Of a DNA stretch of 64,000 nucleotides, positions 29,552 through 38,154 are shown piece by piece. Both the position numbers and the translations under genes were made by a program. A model generated the notes under the pieces. It worked only from the letters and a program-made list of their open reading frames with translations. It had not been told where the DNA came from and did no database searches. Positions within the stretch are counted from its first letter, which is position 1, and the number at the start of each line of letters is the position of its first letter. The DNA is from Chimaeribacter californicus (GTDB taxonomy: Bacteria; Pseudomonadota; Gammaproteobacteria; Enterobacterales; Enterobacteriaceae): positions 1 to 64,000 of the forward strand of contig NZ_PJZF01000021.1 in the NCBI RefSeq assembly GCF_002858675.1. Direction: 5' to 3'.

Positions 29552-29911
29552 TTAAAGGTTATTTTCGCGGGTATTTTCTTTGGCTACTTCAAAATGCACG
29601 GAGAGCAAATAGGCCTCTTCAATCGGCAAATTACCGACGCTCTCCACTACCTGTTCCGCCATTTCCATGGAGTCAGCAGAAATATCCTCAAACAGATCTT
29701 TTTCCACTTCCGGCAGCGGTTCACCGGTGAGTGAGCGCAATACCATGGCGCGGATATGGGAATCCAGCATCTGCTGCTGCACGGCATTGGGGTAAATAGC
29801 CTTACGGCTGAGCAATGCCATTATTTCCGCCAGAACCTGTTGCGTTCTGATATTCGCTTCAGCGGTATTCACCCTGAGGGCATCATTACCCGGTGCGGTT
29901 TCATTCTTCAC
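29552..29911 (-). CDS. Free-standing PRD (PTS regulation domain) protein
   Basis: The 119-residue protein is almost entirely one PRD. Conserved histidines are His52 (LDSHIRAMVLRS) and His106 (LLSVHFEVAKEN). No DNA- or RNA-binding domain is present. The GTG start at 29911 is chosen because GGGAGAAGG lies five bases upstream; an in-frame TTG at 30001 would add 30 poorly conserved-looking, basic residues and run into the palindrome. It is the first gene of the ten-gene operon, 18 bases before the SFCGS gene. E. coli yhfY is a similar lone PRD in a similar gene neighbourhood. Confidence 0.75.
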   Translation of the reverse strand: MKNETAPGNDALRVNTAEANIRTQQVLAEIMALLSRKAIYPNAVQQQMLDSHIRAMVLRSLTGEPLPEVEKDLFEDISADSMEMAEQVVESVGNLPIEEAYLLSVHFEVAKENTRENNL

Positions 29912-29989
29912 GGCGCCTTCTCCCTGCCGGTTATTCTGGGGTGATGGCTTTACCCTACGCGCAGCGGCGCGCAGTGTGTAGACGCACTT

Positions 29990-30009
29990 TTTCCAGTTCA
30001 AACTGGAAA
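29990..30009. promoter_or_regulatory. Candidate operator: perfect 9-2-9 inverted repeat upstream of the PRD operon
   Basis: TTTCCAGTT, CA and AACTGGAAA form a perfect inverted repeat 78 bases upstream of the GTG of the first operon gene. It is the only strong dyad in the 165-base gap to the pmbA terminator. I do not see a convincing sigma-70 or sigma-54 promoter around it. A binding site for the HTH-PRD regulator encoded at the operon end is the natural guess. Confidence 0.45.
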
Positions 30010-30076
30010 TGAAATGGGCAGGAAAGATCCAATTCGCAAAACCACGAATTCAGCAAATCAGTGAGGGGAAGGGGAA

Positions 30077-30108
30077 ATAAAAAACGGACTGCCGGGACAG
30101 TCCGTTTT
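30077..30108 (-). terminator. Terminator of pmbA
   Basis: AAAACGGACTG (30081-30091) pairs perfectly with CAGTCCGTTTT (30098-30108). On the minus strand a T run follows, 16 bases after the pmbA stop. It insulates the accessory operon from pmbA. Confidence 0.9.
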
Positions 30109-30124
30109 AACGATAACGCGGAGG

Positions 30125-31465
30125 TTATTCGCCGGCGATTTTCATCTCCGGCAACAGCACCGAGCCGCACTGGATGTTGCTGCGGGTTTCGATGTCACTG
30201 CCGACGCTGACGATGTTACGCAGCATCTCTTTCAGGTTACCGGCAATGGTGATCTCGCTCACCGGGTACTGGATCTCGCCGTTCTCTACCCAGAAGCCGG
30301 ACGCGCCGCGCGAGTAGTCGCCGGTGACGCCGCTGACACCCTGGCCCATCAGTTCCGTGACCATCAGGCCGGTGCCGAGCTGTTTCAGCATGGCGGTGAA
30401 GTCGTGCCCCTGCCCGGCAATGCGCCAGTTATGGATGCCGCCCGCATGGCCGGTGCTTTTCAGGCCGAGTTTGCGCGCCGAGTAGCTGGTCATCAGCCAG
30501 GTTTGCAGGATGCCGTCTTTCACGATGTCACGGCGCGCGGTGCGTACCCCTTCGCTGTCGAACGGCGTGGAGGCCAGCCCCTTCAACAGGTGCGGGTGCT
30601 CCTCAATCGTCAGCCATTCCGGCAGGATCTGTTTGCCCAGGCTGTCGAGCAGGAAGCTCGATTTGCGGTAGATGCTGCCGCCGCTGATCGCGCCGACCAG
30701 GTGGCCGAACAGGCCGGTCGCCACTTCAGAGGCGAACAGCACCGGCGCTTTCATGGTCGGCAGTTTGCGCGGTGACAGGCGGGAGAGCGTGCGGCGGGCG
30801 CACTCCTCCCCGACCCACTCCGGGCTTTGCAGGTCGTCAATCGCGCGGCCGATGGTGTAGGCGTAGTCGCGCTCCATGTCGCCGTTGTGCTCGGCAATCA
30901 CGCAGCTCGACATCGAATGGCGGCTGGAACAGTAGCTCTGCAACATGCCGTGGCTGTTGCCGAACACCTTAATGCCGACGTGGCTGTTGAAGCTGCCGCC
31001 TTCACTGTTGGTGATGCGTTTGTCTGCTGAAAGCGCCGCTTGTTCCGCCCGTGCCGCCAGCTCGATGGCGCGCTCGGCGTCCAGCTCGGTGGGGTGGAAC
31101 AAATCGAGATCCGGCGCCTCAAAGGCCAGCAATTCGGGATCGGCCGCCCCGGCGTACGGGTCCGGCGAGGTATAGCGGGCGATGTCCAGCGCCGCCTGCA
31201 CCGTGCGGCTGATCGCCTCCGGGCTGAGATCGGTGGAGGAGGCACTGCCCTTGCGGTTCTGCCAGTACACGGTGATGCCCAGCGCGCCATCGCTGTTGAA
31301 CTCCACGTTCTCCACGTCGCCAAACCGGGTGCTGACGCTTATCCCGGTGGATTTACTGACGGCCACTTCAGCCTGATCGGCCCCGGCTTTTGCCAGTTCC
31401 AGCGCGCGGGCGACCGCCTGTTCCAGCGTTTTACGTTGCTCTGCAACTTGAGTGACTACTTTCAT
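30125..31465 (-). CDS. pmbA: Metalloprotease subunit PmbA (TldE)
   Basis: The 446-residue partner of TldD lacks the HExxxH motif. The TldD/TldE heterodimer degrades unfolded peptides, matures microcin B17 and acts on the CcdA antitoxin in E. coli. Near-identical stretches such as [20 protein letters not shown] and [20 protein letters not shown] are present. The ATG at 31465 matches the E. coli core start; a 55-codon upstream extension is rejected. It is divergent from darP over 286 bases that must hold both promoters. Confidence 0.95.
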   Translation of the reverse strand: MKVVTQVAEQRKTLEQAVARALELAKAGADQAEVAVSKSTGISVSTRFGDVENVEFNSDGALGITVYWQNRKGSASSTDLSPEAISRTVQAALDIARYTSPDPYAGAADPELLAFEAPDLDLFHPTELDAERAIELAARAEQAALSADKRITNSEGGSFNSHVGIKVFGNSHGMLQSYCSSRHSMSSCVIAEHNGDMERDYAYTIGRAIDDLQSPEWVGEECARRTLSRLSPRKLPTMKAPVLFASEVATGLFGHLVGAISGGSIYRKSSFLLDSLGKQILPEWLTIEEHPHLLKGLASTPFDSEGVRTARRDIVKDGILQTWLMTSYSARKLGLKSTGHAGGIHNWRIAGQGHDFTAMLKQLGTGLMVTELMGQGVSGVTGDYSRGASGFWVENGEIQYPVSEITIAGNLKEMLRNIVSVGSDIETRSNIQCGSVLLPEMKIAGE

Positions 31466-31751
31466 CGATCTGCCATAATTAATGAGATAATCGTCCGGAA
31501 ACCGGCTGGGTTCGCCTGGGTTCCCGCTCCACGTCCACGGCGTTTTACACCTGATTGATAGGCTTGAGTCTAACAGAGATTCACACAAATTGATGGCGGC
31601 CGCCAATCCGCCCGGCATCTTTGCCCACAATCCGCGCCGCCTTGCGCCATAATTACCGGGCTGTGGGCGCGATCTTTGCTGCTAAATCCGGCTGTCGCTG
31701 GCGATCCACGCCGACAACCTGATAGGATTAGCCTCTTTTTTTGGAGTCCCC

Positions 31752-32303
31752 ATGAACAAACCACACGAAGACTGGCTCGACGACGTCCCTGAGAATGAAA
31801 ACGAAGAAGACGACGAGATTATCTGGGTCAGCAAAAGCGAAATTAAACGTGATGCCGAAGCGCTGAAAGACCTGGGCGCGGAGCTGATGGAGCTCGGCAA
31901 AAACGCGCTCGACAAAATCCCGCTGGATGAAGACCTGCGCGCCGCGATCGAACTGGCGCAACGCATCAAGAAAGAGGGCCGCCGCCGCCAGTTGCAGCTG
32001 ATCGGCAAAATGCTGCGCGCCCGCGATCCGGAGCCGATCCAGACCGCCCTCGACAAGCTGAAAAACCGCCACAACCAGCAGGTTTCCCTGTTCCATAAAC
32101 TGGAAGGGCTGCGCGACCGCCTGGTTGAAGAGGGTGATGACGCCGTGCCGGACGTGCTGGCACTCTACCCGGACGCTGACCGCCAGCAGTTGCGGGCGCT
32201 GGTGCGTAATGCCCAGAAAGAGAAAGCCGCCAACAAGCCGCCGAAAGCGTTCCGCCAGATTTTCCAGTACCTGCGCGACCTGGCCGAAGCCCAGGACCGC
32301 TAA
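31752..32303 (+). CDS. darP: Ribosome biogenesis factor DarP (YjgA)
   Basis: The 183-residue highly charged, mostly helical protein has an acidic N-terminus (about residues 5-24) and a conserved [20 protein letters not shown] entry into the helical core. E. coli DarP binds late 50S precursors and promotes peptidyl-transferase-centre maturation. A GGAG site precedes the ATG. The downstream 92 bases to barstar are GC-rich with imperfect dyads but no T run. Confidence 0.93.
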   Translation: MNKPHEDWLDDVPENENEEDDEIIWVSKSEIKRDAEALKDLGAELMELGKNALDKIPLDEDLRAAIELAQRIKKEGRRRQLQLIGKMLRARDPEPIQTALDKLKNRHNQQVSLFHKLEGLRDRLVEEGDDAVPDVLALYPDADRQQLRALVRNAQKEKAANKPPKAFRQIFQYLRDLAEAQDR

Positions 32304-32395
32304 CCCCCACACCGGGAGCTGCCGGCCGGGGGAGGAACCCGCCCTGTGGCCGGCCCGGCCGCGGGGTTTCCGGCAGGGAGCCAGGGGTGCCAGTG

Positions 32396-32665
32396 TTATT
32401 GACGAATGTTAAAACGCAGCCCGCCTTCCAGCTCCTCCTCCGCCTCTTCAAACAGCAGCACCAGGGCGCCGAAACGTCGCTTCTTGCGTGCATTCAGGTT
32501 GACGAACTCAATCTCCACCGGCAGCCCAAGGCGGCCTGTCACCACATCCCACAGCGCATCCAGATTTGCCCCAAAACCGTCGCCCAGCGCAAACTCCCGC
32601 GCAAATTCGCCGTAAAACCGGGGCAGATCCGGTATCTGATTAAAGTCGAAAACCACTTTCCCCAT
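32396..32665 (-). CDS. Barstar-family ribonuclease inhibitor
   Basis: The 89-residue barstar-fold protein has the inhibitor face FGANLDALWDVVTG (residues 31-44). Asp36, Trp39 and Asp40 align with barstar Asp35, Trp38 and Asp39, the residues that plug the barnase active site. It starts four bases after the barnase stop on the same strand and should be the cytoplasmic immunity protein for it. It is also comparable to E. coli YhcO. Confidence 0.93.
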   Translation of the reverse strand: MGKVVFDFNQIPDLPRFYGEFAREFALGDGFGANLDALWDVVTGRLGLPVEIEFVNLNARKKRRFGALVLLFEEAEEELEGGLRFNIRQ

Positions 32666-32669
32666 GCAC

Positions 32670-33107
32670 TTACTCCATCCTGATGAAATTTTTATAGTGA
32701 TCGCGCGTCAGGTAGATTAACCCGTCGCTGGAATAGAGCAGCCGGTCGCTGCCGCGATGGCCGCAGCGGTAATTGACATCCGCCTCGCGCCACACCCGGC
32801 CCGGCTGCACCGGCAGCGCTTTTTCCCGGTTACTGAACCGGTCACCGCCGATGGCCTTGCCCGGCAGCACCCGGCACAGGTTCCCGGCGTGGGCATCCCA
32901 GCCCTGCTCCCGCGCCTGACGTTTGGTCAGGTAGTAGTCCGGCAGGCGCTGGTGCTGATGCAGATATGTCACCACCCGCTGCTGCGCGGTGAGTTGCTCT
33001 ACCGGTTCACCGGCCGGTGCCGGGGTGGCGCGTAACGCCAGTGCACCCGCCACCACGATAAACAGCCCGGCTACCCAGGCAGCCGGTTTACGTTGCCACT
33101 GCGCCAT
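32670..33107 (-). CDS. Barnase-family secreted ribonuclease
   Basis: The 145-residue protein has an N-terminal hydrophobic signal or anchor segment (about residues 10-28) and a full barnase domain (about 37-145). With a constant offset of 35 residues, all barnase functional residues are present: Lys62 (K27), Arg94 (R59), the general base Glu108 (E73), Arg118 (R83), Arg122 (R87) and the general acid His137 (H102). It should therefore be an active guanyl-preferring RNase. Cys78 and Cys115 fall on barnase positions 43 and 80 and can form a disulfide, which fits a periplasmic or external location. Its ATG directly follows the gabD-like stop codon. Confidence 0.93.
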   Translation of the reverse strand: MAQWQRKPAAWVAGLFIVVAGALALRATPAPAGEPVEQLTAQQRVVTYLHQHQRLPDYYLTKRQAREQGWDAHAGNLCRVLPGKAIGGDRFSNREKALPVQPGRVWREADVNYRCGHRGSDRLLYSSDGLIYLTRDHYKNFIRME

Positions 33108-34565
33108 TTACAGATTGCCGAGGTGCAGGGTTTTGACTTCCAGGTACTCTTCCAGCCCCAGCACCGACCCTTCGCGCCCCAGCCCGGATTCCTTCACGCC
33201 GCCGAACGGGCCGAGTTCAGTAGAAACCGAGCACTCGTTGATGCCGATCATGCCGCTCTCCAGCGCCTGCGAGACGCGAAACACCCGTTGCAGGTTCTGG
33301 GTGTAGAAGTAAGCCGCCAGCCCAAACTCGCTGGCATTGGCGCGGCGGATCACCTCCTCTTCGGTACGGAAACGCAAACAGGCCGCCAGCGGGCCGAAGG
33401 TCTCCTCATGGGTGACCTTCATCTCGTCGGTGACCTCCGCCAGCACCGTGGGCTGGTAGAAATTGCCGCCCAGCGCATGGCGCTCGCCGCCGGTAATGAC
33501 GCGTGCGCCTTTGCTCAGGGCATCGTTCACGTGTTGTTCCACTTTCTCGACCCCTTTCGGCTCGATCAGCGGGCCAACCACCACGCCTTCATCCATACCG
33601 TTGCCGACTTTGAGCTTTTTCACCGCGTCACCAAGGCGGCTGACGAATTCATCATAGATGCCGTCCTGGATATAGAAGCGGTTGGTGGCGACGCAGACCT
33701 GGCCGCTGTTGCGGAATTTGTTGGCGATCGCCCCCTGCACCGCCAGATCCAGATCGGCATCGTCAAATACGATGTAGGGCGCATTGCCGCCCAGCTCCAT
33801 CGAAACCTTTTTCATGGTTTCCGCGGCGTTGCGCACCAGCGTTTTGCCCACTTCGGTGGAGCCGGTGAAGGAGATTTTGCGCACGGTTTTGCTGGCCATG
33901 ATGGCGTCACTGATGGCGTGGGTGTCACCCGCCACGCCGTTCAGTACTCCTTTCGGCACCCCGGCGCGGTCTGCCAGTTCCAGCAGTGCGAAAGCGGAGA
34001 GCGGGGTGTTGTTGGCGGGTTTGATCAGGCCGGTGCAGCCTGCCGCCAGTGCCGGGCCGAGTTTGCGCGTCAGCATCGCCAGCGGGAAATTCCAGGGGGT
34101 AATGGCGGCCACCACGCCAATCGGCTCGCGGGTCGCCAGAATGCGCGAGCCGGGTTTGGTGCCCGGGATGATTTCGCCGTTGGCGCGTTTTGCCTCTTCG
34201 GCGAACCACTGGATGTAGCTGGCGGCGTAGTCCACTTCGCCCAGCGCCTCTTTTAGCGGTTTGCCCTGCTCCGCCACCATCAGCTCGCCCAGGAAGGGTT
34301 TGTTTTCCTGAATCAGCTGATACCAGCGGTAAAGAATTTCCGAGCGTTCCTTGGCGGTTTTGCTGCGCCAGGCCGGCAATGCGCCGGCGGCCGCGGCAAT
34401 GGCGGCATGGGCTTCCGCTTCACCCGCTTTCGCTACATTGGCGAGCACCTCGCCGGTGGCCGGGTTGAGCACCTCAAACGTCTCGCCGGCCTGGCGCCAC
34501 TCGCCTGCCACAAAGTAGCCGGTTTTGAATAAGTCATTATTTTTCAGGCTGTCATTGCTCGCCAT
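33108..34565 (-). CDS. gabD: NAD(P)-dependent succinate-semialdehyde dehydrogenase family protein
   Basis: The 485-residue aldehyde dehydrogenase is of GabD type. Catalytic Cys291 (NSGQVCVATNRF), Glu257 (MELGGNAP) and the cofactor loop FTGSTEVGKTL (about 233-243) are intact. The family oxidises succinate or glutarate semialdehyde. Usual gab neighbours (gabT, gabP) are absent. Its TAA abuts the barnase ATG with no gap, so the two are probably on one mRNA. The exact substrate is not certain, and other GabD-like paralogues could carry the same motifs. Confidence 0.85.
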   Translation of the reverse strand: MASNDSLKNNDLFKTGYFVAGEWRQAGETFEVLNPATGEVLANVAKAGEAEAHAAIAAAAGALPAWRSKTAKERSEILYRWYQLIQENKPFLGELMVAEQGKPLKEALGEVDYAASYIQWFAEEAKRANGEIIPGTKPGSRILATREPIGVVAAITPWNFPLAMLTRKLGPALAAGCTGLIKPANNTPLSAFALLELADRAGVPKGVLNGVAGDTHAISDAIMASKTVRKISFTGSTEVGKTLVRNAAETMKKVSMELGGNAPYIVFDDADLDLAVQGAIANKFRNSGQVCVATNRFYIQDGIYDEFVSRLGDAVKKLKVGNGMDEGVVVGPLIEPKGVEKVEQHVNDALSKGARVITGGERHALGGNFYQPTVLAEVTDEMKVTHEETFGPLAACLRFRTEEEVIRRANASEFGLAAYFYTQNLQRVFRVSQALESGMIGINECSVSTELGPFGGVKESGLGREGSVLGLEEYLEVKTLHLGNL

Positions 34566-34719
34566 AATCGTCTCCTGATGCGCACGCGGCCTCAGCGCCG
34601 CGTGGAAAAATCGGTATACCTGCTAAGTATAGCGGCTTCTCGTGGCGCTGACGTGACGGCCCCTGGTCAGGCAATACCCTGTTACATCAGGTGATTAGCA
34701 CAGCCAGCGGATAACGCGC

Positions 34720-34747
34720 AAAAAAAAGCCAGACCGGGGTCTGGCTT
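34720..34747 (-). terminator. Terminator of the aaeXAB operon
   Basis: AGCCAGAC (34727-34734) pairs with GTCTGGCT (34739-34746). On the minus strand a run of T follows. It lies a few bases after the aaeB stop. Confidence 0.88.
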
Positions 34748-34752
34748 AGGGG

Positions 34753-36720
34753 TTACACGCTGAGCAGCGCATTTTCATATTTGTGCAGCATGTCTGCCAG
34801 CCGCTTTACCGGTTCGGTGACGTGGCGCGGTGCCTCGTAGTGCACCAGTTTCTGCTGGTACTCATTCAGCTCCTTCAGCAGCCGGTCGTAGTAATAGCGG
34901 CGCTTGACGTCATTGGTGGCGGTGACCACATGGTCGGCGGTGTTGCGGATCTGTTTGTGGAACGCCGAGAGATCCTCATTCACCGGGATTTCCGCCTGCC
35001 GCATCCGCTGGTGGGCGATGATCAGCGTCAGTGCCAGCCGGTATTTGGCGATGTCATTCGGGAACATCACCAGCAACTGGTTAAGCTGCTGATAGAGTGC
35101 CGGCAAATGGTTCTCACGGCGGCGTGAGGCCTTGGTGGTCAGCGCCGAGACCGCGCTGCTCATCAGCCGGTTCAGCAGCGTGCGGCCGGTGCGCTCTTTG
35201 GATTTATCACGGATCAGCAGAATCACCACCAGTGCCACGCCCGCGCCGATGAACTGGCCGGTGGCGCTATCCAGGAAGCTGGTGACGTTGAACTTCATCG
35301 GGTTGCTCAGCACCAGAATGTTGATGCTGCCCGCCAGCAGGCCCAGGGTGCCGAGCCGCCGCTTCTGCACTTCAACCCCGCAGATAAAGGTCAGCACGCC
35401 GAGGCAGAGGCAGAGCAGCAGCACGCTCTGCTGGGTAGCGGGCAGGATCAGCATAAAGTAGAGCGAGCCGACCGGGATCGCCACCATCATGCCCAGCACA
35501 AAGTCCATCGCCATCATGCGCGGGTTCGGCGTGCGCATCGCCAGCGCGGTCACCACGGCGATGATCACCATAAAGCCGCTGCCGGAGGTCCAGCCGGTCC
35601 AGAGCCAGATCAGGCTGCCCGCCGCCGTCGCGACGAAGGTGCGCAGGCCGTTGATCATCGCGTGGTAACGTTCAGCTGACGCGGGTTTAATCACCACCTC
35701 ATCGCTCAGCACCCCCTCTTCCACGTTGTTGATGCTGCTGTTGGTGCGCACCCCTTTTGCCAGCAACAGGTAGCGGGACGCGGCCCCGACCCAGCTGGTC
35801 ACGGTGACCGGCGCGCTGGCGTTGTTCGCCAGCAGGTGGCGCAGCACCTTCATCCGTTTATGCACCTCCGGCAGCGTCTCGGCCGGTTCATCAAACAGGC
35901 TGCGCACACTGGCGGAGATCTCGTCCGGGTGGTTCATCAGGATAAAGTAGGTTTCACACGCCTGGGTAATCAGCGTCAGCGACAGGGTATGCAGCACCTT
36001 CAGCCGCCGGTTGGCGCGCCCCCAGCGGGAGGATTCCATCATCAGGTGGCTGCGCATCCCATTAAGTGCGTTGCTGTTTTTCACCAGATCCGCCCACGCC
36101 TTGTCCACGGTTTCCCGTTCGGCGGAACCCAGGCAGAGCTGCATCAGCCGGTATTGGTCCACCAACAGCTTCTCTACCAGCCGGTCGATGTCCGCTTTGA
36201 TGGAACGCGGCGAGAACAGCAGATCGGCGATCACCGCGCTGACAATCCCCAGCACAATTTCGCTGCACCGCTCCACGGCAAATTGCGGGGTTTGCAGCGG
36301 GGTATTGGCGGAGGTAACAATAATAATCAGCGCGGTATAGCCGGCCAGCCCCAGCGCGTAGGAGTTTTCCACCCGCACCAGTGAAGACCACCAGGTGCAG
36401 AAGCCCGCCCAGATGCAGCAGAGCAGCAGCATCACCACCGGCGCGCGGATAGTGGCGATCATGATCACCAGCGCCGCCAGGCAGCCAATAAAGGTGCCGA
36501 TGATACGCAGCCAGCCACGGTGGCGGATGGCGCCGGAGAAGGGCTCTCCCCCGGCAGCAAAGGCCGGGCCGGCCACCACAATCGCGGCGGTCATCGCTGA
36601 CCAGCGCGGCGTGACCAGCTCCAGATGGAAGCCGAGGATCAGCGCAAACAGAATGGCAAAAGTGAGCTTGAGCGCAAACCGCATCCGCGGAAAGGGAAAC
36701 TCAACGTTGAGGCTTTTCAT
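34753..36720 (-). CDS. aaeB: p-Hydroxybenzoic acid efflux pump subunit AaeB
   Basis: The 655-residue FUSC/ArAE-family inner-membrane protein has two hydrophobic blocks (about residues 12-170 and 355-505) of five to six spans each and two cytoplasmic domains (about 175-350 and 510-655). With AaeA it exports aromatic carboxylic acids such as p-hydroxybenzoate. It lies 9 bases after aaeA and ends at a strong terminator. Confidence 0.95.
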   Translation of the reverse strand: MKSLNVEFPFPRMRFALKLTFAILFALILGFHLELVTPRWSAMTAAIVVAGPAFAAGGEPFSGAIRHRGWLRIIGTFIGCLAALVIMIATIRAPVVMLLLCCIWAGFCTWWSSLVRVENSYALGLAGYTALIIIVTSANTPLQTPQFAVERCSEIVLGIVSAVIADLLFSPRSIKADIDRLVEKLLVDQYRLMQLCLGSAERETVDKAWADLVKNSNALNGMRSHLMMESSRWGRANRRLKVLHTLSLTLITQACETYFILMNHPDEISASVRSLFDEPAETLPEVHKRMKVLRHLLANNASAPVTVTSWVGAASRYLLLAKGVRTNSSINNVEEGVLSDEVVIKPASAERYHAMINGLRTFVATAAGSLIWLWTGWTSGSGFMVIIAVVTALAMRTPNPRMMAMDFVLGMMVAIPVGSLYFMLILPATQQSVLLLCLCLGVLTFICGVEVQKRRLGTLGLLAGSINILVLSNPMKFNVTSFLDSATGQFIGAGVALVVILLIRDKSKERTGRTLLNRLMSSAVSALTTKASRRRENHLPALYQQLNQLLVMFPNDIAKYRLALTLIIAHQRMRQAEIPVNEDLSAFHKQIRNTADHVVTATNDVKRRYYYDRLLKELNEYQQKLVHYEAPRHVTEPVKRLADMLHKYENALLSV

Positions 36721-36729
36721 CGCTGCCCC

Positions 36730-37665
36730 TTAGCCGAACTCGCGCAAACGGTGCAGGAACTGCACAAACGGCGACTCATGCGTCACATCACGGTCGTTGG
36801 CCCCGGTGATCACCACCGTGGCCGTGGTGCCTGCCGGGTACGGGTGCGCCTGATCGGCCGCATCCAGCCGGATGCGCACCGGCACACGCTGCGCCAGGCG
36901 GACCCACTCGAGGTTGGAGTCCACGGTCGCCATGCCTTTGCTGTCCGGCGTGCTGCTGCTGTTGTTCACCCCGGCTGCCACACTGTCCACCGCGCCGTGC
37001 ATGATGCGGTTGCTGCCGAGCGGGGTGATCTCCACGCGGTCACCAATGTGCACCTGCGGCAGCTTGGTCTCTTCCATGTAGGCCAGGATGTAGAAGGTGT
37101 TTTTCTTCACCAGGGCCACCGCCGTGGAGCCACGGGTGATGTAGTCACCGCCATGTACGTTCAGGTTGGTGACCCAGCCGTCTGCCGGGGCTTTCACGTC
37201 GGTGCGTTCCAGATCGAGCTTCGCCAGGTCACGTGCGGCCACCGCTTTCGCCAGCTGGTGCTGCGCGGTTTGCAGCGAGTTGTTCGACTGGTCAATCTCC
37301 TCCTGCGACATCGCCTGGATGCCCAGACGCACGCGGCGGCCCGCCTCCCGTTTCTTCTCTGCGGCCAGCGCCTGATAGTAGGCCACATCGGCTTCCGCCT
37401 CTTCCAGCGCCTGCTGATAACGCGGTTTGTCCACGGTGAACAGGATCTGGCCGGCTTTCACCAGCTGGTTATCTTTGACCGGCACGTCGGTAATCAGCCC
37501 GGTGACGTCCGGCGCGATGCCCACCACATCCGCAGTGAACTTGGCGTCACGCGTCCACGGTGATTCGGTATAAAACACCCAGGCGCGGTAAATCGCGATG
37601 GCAGCGAGGATGACCAACAGCAGGGTGATCGCAATACGAATTATTTTTATAGAAAAGGTTTTCAC
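36730..37665 (-). CDS. aaeA: p-Hydroxybenzoic acid efflux pump membrane fusion subunit AaeA
   Basis: The 311-residue HlyD-type membrane fusion protein has an N-terminal membrane helix (about 8-28), a lipoyl half-motif region (about 48-75), a coiled-coil hairpin (about 75-160) and beta-barrel domains. The GTG start at 37665, with GAGG upstream, gives the E. coli length; a TTG five codons upstream is not preferred. It lies 7 bases after aaeX. Confidence 0.95.
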   Translation of the reverse strand: MKTFSIKIIRIAITLLLVILAAIAIYRAWVFYTESPWTRDAKFTADVVGIAPDVTGLITDVPVKDNQLVKAGQILFTVDKPRYQQALEEAEADVAYYQALAAEKKREAGRRVRLGIQAMSQEEIDQSNNSLQTAQHQLAKAVAARDLAKLDLERTDVKAPADGWVTNLNVHGGDYITRGSTAVALVKKNTFYILAYMEETKLPQVHIGDRVEITPLGSNRIMHGAVDSVAAGVNNSSSTPDSKGMATVDSNLEWVRLAQRVPVRIRLDAADQAHPYPAGTTATVVITGANDRDVTHESPFVQFLHRLREFG

Positions 37666-37672
37666 AGCGACC

Positions 37673-37876
37673 TCAGACAAAGAGACAAGAAATCAGATAG
37701 AACAGACAGCAGTACAGCGCTGTATTGAACAGTGCAGGGTGCCAGACAAAATCATAGATCCCGGTGGGTTGCAGTAGTCGCCGCAGGATGAAAAACAGCG
37801 CCAGCGCGGCGAGTATCTCGAAAAAAACCGGGGGGAACGATAATCCGAAAATCACCATTACCGGAAGCAAACTCAT
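37673..37876 (-). CDS. aaeX: Small membrane protein AaeX
   Basis: The 67-residue protein has two membrane spans and the strongly conserved [20 protein letters not shown] segment in its second half. It is the first gene of aaeXAB; its function is not known. The second of two adjacent ATG codons is used because it matches the E. coli N-terminus and is better spaced from AAGGA. Confidence 0.93.
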   Translation of the reverse strand: MSLLPVMVIFGLSFPPVFFEILAALALFFILRRLLQPTGIYDFVWHPALFNTALYCCLFYLISCLFV

Positions 37877-38120
37877 CATTTATTCCTTATTGTTTACTCT
37901 GCCGGGCTAATACCTCACCATACCGCGCCGGAGCTTCAGATATTTTAGGCAATATCCGGCACCTTCCACCGGAAAAGCGCGGGAAGATATTAAGAAAAAG
38001 TAAACTGAACGCAGTGCGGAGGTGTCGCGAGGAGAACTGATTGACTACAGATTCGCCCAATCAAAGGCACTTCACCCGTCGCACTATGGTAGCGTTGTTG
38101 TTATCAATCTATCTACCTTA

Positions 38121-38136
38121 TGTGATCTAAATCACT
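38121..38136. promoter_or_regulatory. Near-consensus CRP-type site upstream of aaeR
   Basis: TGTGA, TCTAAA and TCACT match the CRP half-site pattern at nine of ten positions with the correct six-base spacer. It lies 18 bases before the aaeR ATG and about 245 bases from aaeX in the divergent 278-base intergenic region. Position suggests autoregulatory or catabolite control of aaeR. The core also resembles an FNR site, so CRP binding needs a direct test. Confidence 0.6.
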
Positions 38137-38154
38137 TTTAAGCCAGAGTGAATA

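Noticed and set aside
29990-30124. A sigma-54 promoter for the PRD operon
   Set aside because: A GG-N10-GC pattern was looked for because PRD-type LevR activators use sigma-54. The best minus-strand candidate has N9 and poor flanks, and the regulator here lacks an AAA+ domain.
32304-32395. A terminator or small RNA between darP and barstar
   Set aside because: The 92-base stretch is very GC-rich with imperfect dyads, but has no U run and no promoter-like sequence.
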